Shown one piece after another: positions 1 through 11,908 of a DNA stretch of 64,000 nucleotides. This DNA comes from Gaeumannomyces sp. JS-464 (lineage: Eukaryota; Ascomycota; Sordariomycetes; Magnaporthales; Magnaporthaceae). The position numbers and the translations under genes were made by a program. The stretch lies in NCBI GenBank assembly GCA_002197995.1, contig NGZR01000001.1:9176001-9240000 (forward strand), given 5' to 3'. The notes under the pieces were generated by a model. The model ran no database searches. It was not told where the DNA came from and was given only the letters and a program-made list of their open reading frames with translations. How positions within the stretch are numbered: position 1 is the stretch's first letter; the number at the start of each line of letters is the position of its first letter.

Positions 1-715
1 ACGATGACGAAGCTGCGGCGGGCGGTAATGCGAATGGGCAGGTTTGGTTGAGATTGGGGTCAACCAGACGAGGGGGACGATGCAAACAAGCTTCGTAGAT
101 GTCAAACGGGCTTTGTAGATGTGCGTCCGCGGCTTGGCAAACACAGCCTCGATCGGGCACCCGCAGACGGTAGGGTGAGGAGCACTCGAGGCGCAGCAGG
201 ACAGTCAAACAGGCTTTCTTTTTGAGGTCCTTCCAGCGCCAGTTTCTGGCACGCTCGGGTAATGTAAGGAGGCCTTGCAGCAGCTGCTAGGACCTCAACT
301 CTGGCATTCGGGATGGCGTACGGGGATGCTGCGAATAGGCGCAATACCGTTCGTTTGCTACAACAAAACACCATGAAAAGTTATGGTATAACGAGGAGAG
401 TGAGATAACGTAATTCAGACGCCAAAAGACTCCAGAAAAAAAAAAACCCAACAGCCGGACCAAGAACAAACGAACAGTAGCAAAACAATGACCCAAAAGC
501 CCCCGGGTATGGACACGCTTTATCCCGCTCGATGCCCTGCGGAGGGGTGCGGGTGCCAACATGGGGAGACATGTTTAGGGGTCTCATGAAGCCTGGAAAT
601 CCATATCTATCGGGGGCGGATGAGCGCCTCAGAGAGGACGGTGGTAACGATCATGGACAGATATTAGGCCCCGCTCATCAGGTTCGATGCTGGCAATCGG
701 GGAATCGGGGTCACA
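1..715. other. Intergenic, 3' side of the histone deacetylase gene
   Basis: No protein-like reading frame is seen. The short open frames here have biased, low-complexity translations with no recognisable motif. The stretch holds the presumed 3' UTR and terminator of the minus-strand deacetylase gene. An A10 run lies near 430-440. Confidence 0.5.
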
Positions 716-3075
716 CTAAGGCTCCTTCTCTCCTTTGTCTGGCTTATCCCCCTTTGTCTCCGTATCGGCTTTCTCGGTAGGCTCGGTGCTCTTTTCGGCC
801 TTGTCGTCCTTGCCGGAGCTCGCCGCGGTCGCTTCCTTTTCATCCTTCTTCTCGGGCGCGGCATCGGCTCCTGCATCAGCTCCTTTCGCTGCGGCTGCAG
901 TGTTTGCGGTGTCGGCAGTACCATCGGCCGACGCGGGATTGCCACCGTTGCTCTTCTTAGGTGATGATGGTGGTGTCTTCTCAGGTGCCTCCTTCTTGAT
1001 CTCGGCGTCATCGCCGTTTTTTTCCGACTCCTTCTGCGCGGGCTCGCCAGGTTGTGGTTTGTCGTCTGTCGAGTCGACCATCTCCACATCCTCGGTCTCG
1101 GCCGTAGGGTGCGCCTCCGAATCACCTCCCGACTTCTTCTTAGCCGCCTCCTCCGCATTGCCGGCCTCTAGGGGTTCCGCATCCTCCATAACCGTATCGT
1201 CCTCGTCCCGTGTCCGTCCCTTGGAGGTGCGTCGGTGCGGGGCTGGCGCTACCTTTCCTAGCTCCGGGTCAAAGTCGGCCTGCGCGTGTGGGTTCTTGTG
1301 ATTCATGATCGAGGGTCGTCGCTTTGCTGTTGCTGAGACGCCGTTGGCGTGTGCCATCTCTTCATCGTCGCTGTCGTCAAACTCGTCTTGTCGCGCCACG
1401 CTCTTCTCCCACTGCCTTTGTGTGACACGGACATCGGGGTTCTCGTCTTGGTCGAGATCGTCCAGCTCCGCCTCCTCCTCGTCTGTCATACCCATGCTGG
1501 CTCTTGGAATATCCTGCATCTGCACAGAAGGCACCGGAGCGGTCTTTCGCAGGTTCTCGATGACAGAGATCTTGATCTTCTCCAAGTACTCGTTGCTGTT
1601 CGCGTTCTCCATGTTAGACGCGCGAACATCCAGCTCGTAATCTGGGCCATAATACTGCCGAACGTGACCGGTTAGCAGCAGTTGCAATATGCGGTGGGGA
1701 TGTTCTGATCTTACTTCGTAGTACTCATTGTACGGTAGTTCCCTTGACATTTCGACGCCGACAAGGCGCCCTGTCTCGTACGCCCACGTGCGCGCTACAT
1801 TGCGCATGGTATATCCTCCTCCTCCCAGAACTAAGGTGGGCAGACCAAAGCCGCGCACAAAATCCACACAGTTGGCGTGGCCACGCATGCTCAGGTTGAA
1901 GCAGCCCAAGCGGTCGCCGGATAGACTGTCGCTACCGCACTGGAGGACGACTGCTTCAGGTTGGAAGTACTTCATGACGGCGTCGATGACGGGCTCGAAG
2001 ATCTTCTTGTACGACTCGTCGTCGATGCCGTCCCTAAGAGGAAAGTTGACGGCGTAATGCTTTCCAGGGCCGATTCCGATGTCGCGCAGCTCGCCGGTTC
2101 CGGGGAAGTACTCTCCATACTTGTGAAACGACACTGTCATGACACGGTCGGTCGTGTAAAAAGCCTCCTCGACGCCGTCGCCGTGGTGGACGTCGATGTC
2201 GATGTACAGGACGCGCTTCTTGAAGCGCAGTAGCTCAATAATGGCAAGAACGATATCTGCAAGGAGCCCGAGGGGTCAGCTTGTCACATGCTAGCTGATC
2301 GAGGGCAACCCAGCCCGCCGCTCAGGAGTGCCAGCCAAGACGCACCGTTGACGTAGCAAAACCCGCTTGCTTCGCTCTTCTTGGCGTGGTGGAGGCCGCC
2401 AGCCCAGTTGACAGCGATGTCGCATTTGGCGCGGTTGAGGCGCGCAGCGCCCTCCATGCTGCCGCCCGCGCTGATGCCGCAGAACTCGAACAGGCCATCG
2501 AAAACGGGGCAGTCGTCGCCGACATTGTACTTGCTCTGCTCTTTAACGTAGCCATCCATATTGTCGGGAGTGACTCTCTGGAGGAACTCGATGTACTCGT
2601 CCGTGTGGAATTGGGTCATCTCGGTGAAGACGGCGGGTTTGGCACGCTGTTCGGGGAAGGAACTGTCTGTCAGCGCCGTGAACCTCTGGCGCAAGCCGCC
2701 TAACTGACCCCCCTCGCCCTTCCGAGGCTGGCTCGGCATTCGCGCCCGATTCTCTCGACTCGGAAAAGGCCACGCCATTCGTAATCAAGCGGGCCGCGCG
2801 AAAGGGGACCTAGAAGACCCAGCGAGGTCAGGGTGAGGGCATGGGCAACGTACGTAGACCTCAAGGAACTTGTAGACGCCATAGTTCATAACTAGGCTGT
2901 GGGCAAGTCGAATGCGGTGCGGCTTCATGGGATGGCCGGTGACGTAGGCATAGTTGCCAATGTCGGAGTCGTAGAAGTAGGCCACGCGCTTCTTGTCCGT
3001 GTTCACGACCTTGTAATGCAGCGGGGCGTCGGCGCCGCCCGAAGGCGACAGCTCCCACCTGTCCGAGGCATCCAT
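716..3075 (-). CDS. rpd3: RPD3-type class I histone deacetylase
   Basis: Zinc-dependent lysine deacetylase, expected to be the nuclear catalytic subunit of Sin3/Rpd3 corepressor complexes. I read four exons: 2854-3075, 2346-2646, 1715-2256 and 716-1654, which join in frame to 667 residues. The class I core is complete: [15 protein letters not shown] near residue 45, the [22 protein letters not shown] active-site region (shown in part), [17 protein letters not shown] with the zinc-binding [20 protein letters not shown], and [15 protein letters not shown]. The tail beyond about residue 400 is acidic, Lys/Glu/Ala-rich and low-complexity, which makes the protein longer than yeast Rpd3. The start at 3075 (MDASDRWEL) is chosen by homology; an in-frame ATG upstream would add a non-conserved leader. 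The last intron (1655-1714) is 60 bp, keeps frame and has no stop codon, so a gene caller could read through it. The gene is divergent from RPN11. Confidence 0.95.
1655..1714 (-). other. 60-bp frame-preserving intron in the deacetylase gene
   Basis: On the minus strand the donor GTAAGA follows the codons for NEYYE and the acceptor CGGCAG precedes [11 protein letters not shown], a junction that is contiguous in RPD3 proteins. A CTAAC branch point lies 15-20 bases before the acceptor. The 60 bases translate without a stop into 20 residues that have no place in the family. Confidence 0.85.
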
Positions 3076-3679
3076 TATGGAGGGAAATGCAGAGTCGCAA
3101 AGCAAATAAGAAATGATTCCTATGATCGCCGAGGAGGAATGGATTTTTGTGCGCGGAGTGCTTCCTCGACTGGCAGGTGTGGGGGAGAGCAGAGAACCGA
3201 ACACGGCTGGCGGCGGCGGTGTTGCAATCGAGCTTGAAAACGAAGCTCGAGGCGGCGCCCGCCATTCGGCCTATCTCTGGAAGGCTCGGGCTAGCCCCTC
3301 TTGGTCTAGCGTGCCCGGGGAGCCCTGGCTCAAGCACATGGGCCAGGCAAGCCACCTGTGGCAACCAATGATTCAACATGCACCAGCCACTTTCTGGATC
3401 GCATTGGAAGTGGCCCAAGCTCAAGCATGGCTTCTGTCCCCACCGCCAGGCTGCGCTGCAGCTGCGTCGACTACCGGATCAAGCATTTGGTTTTGTTGCG
3501 CCCGCTGGCAAACACCGCCGCTTCGAACCCTCATCCGCCGGATTCCCTCGACGACCAAGTCGATACGGACCTCTCTCCTTCTCCCCGACATCCCATTCCG
3601 ACCGTCGGCATCGCCCTGCCCTGGAACCTTGATCAGCCCATCCGCCTCCTCCCCCGCTTCGCCAGGCCCCGACATCAAA
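3076..3679. promoter_or_regulatory. Divergent promoter region between rpd3 and rpn11
   Basis: This 604-bp segment separates the two start codons, so it must hold both promoters and 5' UTRs. A CCAAT box is present near 3364. I see no clean match to the proteasome PACE element GGTGGCAAA; the closest is TGTGGCAAC near 3357. Confidence 0.6.
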
Positions 3680-4881
<1,202 letters not shown>

Positions 4882-5613
4882 TCTGCATGGTACGTCATTG
4901 GTCACGGATCTATCCCGTTTCCCTGGTCGGAGAGGGGAACCGGACCTCACTCTCAAGGGTTCCTTTAGCAATGCTCCAGGCCGAGACCAAGATTGGCCTG
5001 GTTTGCTTGTACTAGTAGGGCAGGCGGCGTTAGGCTGGATTAAAGACAAGAATATTAGATAAAAGGCGATGTGCCTTGTATCGAGCTTCACTTCGAACAA
5101 GTCGGGGACGGTCGAGTGATTTTCCGCAGATGTTGTCGTCAACATGATGGTCAACAGCGGGAGGTCTCCCACGGGCAACTGACGTTCTAGGCATCGAAGC
5201 CGCCACAAGCATCACCCTGCCGAACCTCCCGACAAAGAAACTGCTAGATAACAGTGAGAACGACGGTATTCCGCCGGTTCTTTGTTCGGCTTCTTTCATT
5301 CATGCCCTTTACAGCATTGGGCTGGCCTTGAAACTGTCGAAACAAAGACCCGACAATAGGCAGCCCTAATCGAAATAATCCATTGTCAGTCGGAACCAGA
5401 ATGGCTTTCCCGGGCACTATATGTTTGGCTGTCCCTTTCGCCCCTTTCTCGAATTTTCTTACTTTAAACATATTTGCCCCTTCGAACTACCCCAGTTGCA
5501 TATAACGCAGCTCTCGCAGCCACCCTTCATCCCAGCCGAGATCAGACAATCATCACCGAAGCCATCTCCGCCTTGATAACACAAACGACCCGAGACTCAC
5601 AAACGAGCCTTGA
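4882..5613. other. Intergenic between rpn11 and the 5.6-kb gene
   Basis: This should contain the rpn11 3' UTR and the promoter of the next gene. Both genes lie on the plus strand. No convincing coding signal is seen in any frame. Confidence 0.5.
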
Positions 5614-7232
5614 ATGGCTCACCAGCCTGGCCGAAAATTGTCAGGGACCCGTAACAAGCGAAGCTCGTTCAACCTGTTCACCAAGCTTGCGTCTTGCTTC
5701 GGGTCCCAGTCATCTTCGGCTAGCAACTCCCCTGCCAACAGCAACAGCCGCCCGTACTCTACACCATACCCGAGGCCTGCCTCAGTCACCCAACCGCCTG
5801 CAAAGAGCGGCCGCCCGGCCTCCACTTCCAAGCCGACTATCAGTCTGCCTGTCAGACCCTCAAACGCCCGAGCTTCCTATCACCAGGAACGACGCTCTGA
5901 ATCGCCGAGCAAAGTCCGCCACTCGGCCTCAAGCACCGCCGGTACCATCAAAAGCTCCGAGGCTGGTAGCCGCCGCAGATCAATGAACGAGCAAGAAAGA
6001 CTCAAGCGCCTGTCGCGGGAGCTGCTAACCCCGGACATCCTGGCAGAGACGCTTCACATCTTCGACAAGGCGATGCGCCACACGCCCTACGCCGTCAACG
6101 GCATGTCCGCGCTGGCGGCATGGGGCTACACGGCCAAATGCCCGCATCACATTTCCGTTGTCGTGCCCGCCTATTCCAAGGACACAATCCTGAGTTGGGC
6201 CAAGCCCGCCGGCTTCGACACCTTCGCGTCGAGGCCCGATCTCCTCGGCTTGCCCACGGCCGACGGCAAGTTTCGCCGCATCCGCCTCAAGTACATCGAG
6301 AGCGCCGACGATGACGCCTGGGGCGACTTCCGCGCCGTCCGCCTGCCCATCTTCATGCCCCCTGCGATGGCGAACACCAGCAGCGGCGAGGAGGGCATCA
6401 CCGAGGCGACGCCCACAGTCCTGCAGCTCCCGACGCTGTTCAACCTCGCCGCGTGCTCCTTCATGGCTGACGAAGCGCGGCGCTCCTCAAACATGCGCCC
6501 CAACATCGGCCGCGACATCTTTTGGATGCTGGAGCGCATGGCGCTCAGGCAGCCGGACGAGCAGGGCACGGGCCCGCTGACCCCGGACGTGGCGCCGATG
6601 ATTGTGGACAAGGAGTTCTGGCGCGAGTTCACCTTTGCCTTCCCCAAGGCTCCGGCACTCTTCGTCGCCGCCGGCATGAACGCCGCGCTTGTCGAGGAGA
6701 TGGTCGCAGAAGCCGAGGGCCGCCAGCCCCATCGTCCCGACGATCACCACCACCGCCAGCAGGAGCAGCAGTCCCGGCCACCCCCGACTCCCCCGAAGGA
6801 CGCGAAGTGGCAGCGTCCGTCACCTCCCGTTACGCCAAAGCTGCCCCGAGAAACCAACCGCGCTTCCCCGCAGCACGACAAGGGCGAATACGAACCATAC
6901 AGTCCCGATGCGGGATCGCGCACCGCGGATGGCAGGGTGAGCAACGTGACCGCAACCAACACGCAGTCTACCGCTGCTAACAAAGCAGCACCGCCAGGAA
7001 GAGCAGATACGCGGGTCTGTCAGCCGTCCCCACCGCCCTGCTGCCCTGCGACGGCGGCGGTCGCGGCGCCAACAGCGGCACCGGAGGGGACTGGTTGGCC
7101 GACTGGGGACGAGATCTGGGCCGCCCAGCGCCCGAGGAGAACGACCCAGAGTCCCGGCGTCAGCGCATCCGACAGGGCATCACACCGGTGAGGCCGAAAG
7201 AGGGTCGGCAGAACCCCTATAGGGACGAGTAG
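5614..7232 (+). CDS. Unassigned ascomycete protein with conserved core and disordered ends
   Basis: I do not recognise the family. The start at 5614 gives a Ser/Pro/Arg-rich, probably disordered N-terminus of about 125 residues. A compact, well-composed core follows (about residues 130-365, from NEQERLKRLSRELLTPDIL to PALFVAAGMNAALVEEMV). It contains AMRHTPYAVNGMSALAAWGY, which loosely recalls the helix-turn opening of nucleotidyltransferase-like folds; that resemblance is only a guess. A Pro/His/Gln-rich tail ends the protein. The uninterrupted frame stops at 7191. From about 7060 another frame reads DWLADWGRDLGRPAPEEN and stops at 7232, and its charged composition looks more protein-like, so a one-base error near 7000-7060 may hide the true C-terminus. 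Confidence 0.7.
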
Positions 7233-8262
7233 AGGAGAACAGCCGACCATCGCGACTCCCCTTCTCGTAAAACACGCATTCTACTAGATAAACTGCTACT
7301 GACCAGGCATGTCATGCCATATTTTCTTTGTTATAGAATTTTTTTTCTTTTACTCTTAGGTCTGCCTGATTCGGCATAGCGTTTATTGATAATAATAGTA
7401 AGTCGGTCGCACTTCGCTGCCGGGACGTCTTCGTTTTACCCTCTTTGTCCAGTCTCGGTCCCGACAGTGCCACCGAGAAAGCCAGTCTCCACTACATTCT
7501 CTTGTCTTAGACTCCGCGGAGGATCCGGCATTTTCGTGTTGTGGCGCTTGACTCTGCGCCAACGAGCTACGCTAAATCGGGGCGCAATGCCAGCCCTAGA
7601 GGATAACTCAACATAGGCGCTAACTCTCCAGGCTCAGGTGTGTACCTTCCCTGGTGTTGAAACACTGGTGACAGAGATATGATGAAGGAACATGGAACGT
7701 CAGATTTCGAATCATCATCGATAGACTTCAGGTAACAACTAATTCCAATCATAGCAAAATAAAGCGCTCGCACCAAATCGACAACGTTAACTTCACGGTC
7801 TTCCATGTGGCATCTCGAAAGCCATGTGTCTCGAAGTTTTCCTTCTCAGCGACTGGCATTGATCCTCAACGGTCAACAGGGGCCCTGGCTGGGCGTGGCC
7901 CGGACCGGAGCTCACCGGCGAGGTCGGGTCTTGCTCCTGGGGCTGCTGCTTCGGGACGTAAACTTGTTGTCGACCCCGGCTGGCAGGGCTATTGCTCTTT
8001 GAGGGCGTGTTCATCTCCCGCACTGGAGGAGGTCTGAGCGAAGAAGGATGCTTGTCGGGGCCGCACCCCGGGCTCCGCCCCGGACAGGGGGGCGTCGGGA
8101 CCGTCAGAGGGTTTGTGATGCTCGCCATGTAGATATCGTGCGAGGCGACGCTCCGCCCGCCGTCTGAGTTGTTCCTGCAGCCGTGGTGACCACCATCCGG
8201 CTGGCCCGCTACCACGCGAGCCCTGGTTACTAGTGGCGGCGGGGGCACCGGCCATGCCCTCA
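7233..8262. other. Intergenic between two convergent genes
   Basis: AT-rich 3' flank around 7260-7420, presumably UTR and terminator sequence. The minus-strand frame 7793-8266 could be a frame-shifted continuation of the membrane protein tail (see that gene). Otherwise nothing is recognised. Confidence 0.4.
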
Positions 8263-10022
8263 TCATGTCGTCATAATCGGCTCGCTCGGCGACGACCGGC
8301 TAGCGTCGCAGCCCGTAGCAGCAGCCCGCCCCGTCGACGATGTCGTTGACCCGAGCCGGACCCAGCAGCTGTCGGGCCGGCCGTCGCCGTCGCCGCCGCC
8401 GGCCCTCTTGCCCGTCCTGGCGGCCCAGCCCGTGTCCCAGGCGCCGCGGCGGCCCTCGCCGGCGTGATTGTTGCCGAACAGCGACTCGCGGTTGCGCGTC
8501 TCGACCAGGACCTCCTTGGTCACGTGGACGACCATGATGCGCGAGATGTGCCGGAGCAGCACGGGCCAGAAGACGGGCACGCTCGCCACGATGCTGGCGC
8601 AGCTGATCTCGAGGTACGAGAGCACGATCGGGGTCGGGTTGTAGAATAGGGGGTCGAGCGTCGGCCACGTCCCGGTCCGGTGTTCAACCAAGGACTGCAC
8701 CCGCCATATCGCCAACCCGGTGACGCTTTTTGCTCGGGAGCGGGCGGTGGTGGTTAGCTTCTTCTTTTTTCTCCGGATTTTTTACCATGTTGGGAGTAGG
8801 GAATCTTTTCTTACAAGGCACCCATGGTCATCAGCGCGAGCAGACCGCGCTTGGTCTTGGCCGGCGTGTCCTTCCTCCAGAACAGCGGGGTGGCGAGCCC
8901 GAGAATGATGAGGTCGAGGGCCATGTTCGATACGCTGTGGGACAAGTAGGCCTTGTGCATTTGCTTGACAAATGGCGATCCGAAAAACCAACATTTCTCA
9001 GTAGTGAAAAAGCCAATGTCGCTCGCGTTCCAAAAAAGAGATACCCTGGTACAAGGGTACCAGGCCAAGATCGAAAAAGCGGTTCCCCAAGCAGACACCC
9101 CGACGATTGTGGCGATGGTGAGCCAGTAGGAGACTTTTCCTTGGTTGGGGATCCGGAGGTACTGAAAGAGCAGCGACAGTTTGATGATGGCTGTCGCCAG
9201 TGTGTAGAGCCCAGCCGCGTAGTAGAAGATCTGTGACGGAGACAAGGAGTTGGCGGTTGATCAGCAATCGGGCCTCGTCCTAGGTCCTTCCAGAGTCGCT
9301 GGCAGAGAAAAGAGGACTGGACAGAGCAACGGAGAAAAACGCAGGGCAATCGCCATCACATACACGTCTGAACGTGACGGTGGTAACGGGCTTCACTTTC
9401 ATTATGTGCTCCCCCCATCCGTGCTTGGTCACTATGAAGCATTGGGATACGCGTTAGTTACCCAGACTGTTGGCCAAAAGGCTGCGGCATGGACGCTGAG
9501 CCTAAAGATACCGCAGGCCAAGATATGGGTGGGCCTTGATAGGTTTCTCTTACACTCGAAGACAAGCGCGCACAGCGGCGTGCCGAAGACCTGGTCCCGT
9601 CCGAGGGGAATGAGTTCAGCGGGCTTCCTCGACCGTAAATGCGTGGCCAAGAGTAACAATCATCACTTACCAAGTAAATGCCTAGGAGGACATCGTCCCA
9701 ACCAGACTTCTTCATGATGACCAACCGCGTGTAAAGCCGAAACAACACGGCGGAAATCGAGACAACCTGACCGGGCCGAAAGATGGTGTGCCATGTTAGT
9801 CCCAGAATCGCCGTCACGCTGAACTTTCACCATAGTCGTTCTCTAAGCTTTTTTTTTCATGGGACAGGATCACATCCGTATTGCCGGGTCTTCTGGGGTT
9901 TGGCGTACCGTGCTAACAATGACTGCAACCTTTGCTGCCGTAGGGTCCGCGAAGAAAGGCAGAGGCTCCTTGGAGTTGTCGTAAATGCCGACCAAGCTGA
10001 TCGACACCACATCGTCCAACAT
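8263..10022 (-). CDS. Rhodopsin-like (PTH11/SAT4-type) multi-pass membrane protein
   Basis: A fungal rhodopsin-fold integral membrane protein, a family that includes PTH11-like receptors; its ligand cannot be told. Exons supported by splice sites are 9909-10022 (MLDDVVSISL to AAKVAVIVST), 9671-9766 (VVSISAVLFRLYTRLVIMKK, GWDDVLLGIYL), about 9364-9431 (TKHGWGEHIMK), 8815-9230 (IFYYAAGLYTLATAIIKLSL through TM helices to LLALMTMGAL) and 8263-8725 (FVTGLAIWRVQSLVEHRTGT onward). Family landmarks are the GWDD loop, the GWGEH motif, the IIKLSLLFQYLRI helix and the late VVHVTKEVLVETRN segment. The join between the second and third exons has the wrong phase, so a small exon or an indel lies between 9432 and 9670. 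Near 8270-8350 two other frames read VNDIVDG and ADYDDMMRAW, which resemble family tails, so the C-terminus may be frame-shifted and extend toward 7793. Confidence 0.8.
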
Positions 10023-11908
10023 TTTGTTAGAGCCGGTTGGATGGGCGGCGAGCGCTCACCGCGATACACTCCTTGGCCGGATGGACCAAGCACGGTTGTC
10101 CTAGAGGATACGAAGAGGGGGAAAAAACGAGGGTCGGTCTGTCGGTGCGTTTGGCGGTCGAAGGAGAGGACGTGAGTTGCAGAGGGAGGTCGATCGGCGC
10201 GACCCCGTTTTCCAAACAGCGAGACGCCCACTACTTGGGCAATCGGAAAAAAGACCCAAAGACTCGAAGCTGAGTCTAGATTGTTTTCCTAACTCCTAGT
10301 GCCAGACGATAAGGGCCGAATACGCGAGCGCGAAAACCTGCCGAACGACACTATGACGCCTCTCTGGGGTTCCCCGAAGGCGCGGCCATCATGAGCCACG
10401 CACGTCGCGCCATTTTTGTGTGGTGGCGTCACCCGCTGCTCTCGGGAAAAGGGATAGGGGCTCTGGTTAAGCCGCAAGCAGAGCTCTGTTGCGGGAACTC
10501 CCGCATCAAAAAAAAGCACAGATGGCGCCTCCTAGCTCGCGGCGCCGCTCCAAGCATGAGCCCACCAGCGTGCTCACTAACGACAAGAGATATCGCGATC
10601 TCCCGCCGGCTGAATCCCCGCCCAGCATTTGGCCAACTTTGTGTGCGCTACCAACTGAGCACGGCTTGCTTTTGCCGTCGGCCGCAAGAGAGGCTGTTCG
10701 GTTCTCCGCGCTTGACGGAGTTGCCACCCTAGGGGCGGCCCTGGCTCGCCCCTGCTTGTAGCTATGGCCCACAGAGCGACGGAAACTGCCGCAAGCTCAC
10801 TCTTAGCAAGCTTCGCCTCAAGGAATATCCGTGAGTCCGTCACACGCGAGTCTGCTGGTTTGACTTCGGCAGGCTCCGCGAGATGAGGGGAAACGGCTGA
10901 TTCCTGGCGCATTACCCCGTCGAGCGCATATGCCTGGCATGAGTCGGGCGCAAGATGCCGTGGGCTGGCATTCAGTCCGCACACCACAGGGCCAGTAACC
11001 CGCGGGTCCACTGCCACATAAACCTGCAGCTTGTGCGGGTACTGCCGAGGCGTCGCGTGTAGAAGTGTATCGTTATGGACTCCAGCAGTGAGTGGGTGGC
11101 GGCTCGGGTTCCCGTTCTTGGTTGGCGGGATGGCAAAGGCCGATATATGGCGGTGAGCGAACGCGCCGAGGGGTGCCTCGGGTTTTGGTCTAGAATGGTG
11201 TAAAAGGTGTTCGCATTTGCTGCAACCGGGTTTTTGGTGCGTTGTGTTCACGCGACTTGGCAAGGGTGTGCGGACAGGTGGTACCAACAGCGTGCCAAGT
11301 GTGACCGCAGGTGGTACAGCGGGGAATATACCGCCTGGACGATAAAATTCATGCGGATGTGGGTGACAACAAACGTGCTGATGTGTCTGGATGCTGCCCC
11401 CGCCTTACCCAACCCAGGCACGGCGTTTGGAGGCACATTGGATAAGACGACTGTGTAAGCGACGTAGGTGTATCCCCGCAGATGGATTCAATATTGCGTG
11501 ACGACCAGGGATAGCGGCGTTTTTTTTCCAGCTCGGCGGATGCTTGTTCAGGGCCCGGAGGCGCGGGAGAGGGGGAGCGTATGGAGCGGCTGCCGGCTGG
11601 GCAGGCCAAAGAAAGCAGGTGTAGGTCACCGGTGTCCGGGCGGTTTGCCGCATCTGGCCTAGGGCATGTGAGGGTTGCCGAGCTCTCCCCTCCTTCCACA
11701 ACGATCTCAACATCCAGACGTGATTTCGTCCCGTGGCAATGAGGCTGGGTTCGGCGAGAGAAGAGGGGAACCTGGAGTGAAAGAGGAAAAGATGTCATGA
11801 GCTGCAGTCGGGGCGTAGAATAATAAAATCTCAAATACCAGACGGGGCCTCGTCGATTGTTGCCCGCTTCTCGAGCTCTCCCTTACCTGATTGCACCGGG
11901 TTCTCAAC
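10023..11908. other. Intergenic, 1.9 kb
   Basis: Divergent promoter space between the membrane protein (minus) and the FAD oxidoreductase (plus). Open frames here, including a 236-codon minus-strand frame at 10577-11287, give compositions without domains or homology-like patterning. No repeat or RNA gene is seen. Confidence 0.45.

Noticed and set aside
664..2057. Long plus- and minus-strand frames overlapping the deacetylase gene
   Set aside because: They are frame shadows of the acidic, repetitive deacetylase tail.
10577..11287. 236-codon open frame on the minus strand
   Set aside because: Composition is Pro/His/Ser/Arg-rich without hydrophobic patterning or motif, and no splice-linked exons support it.
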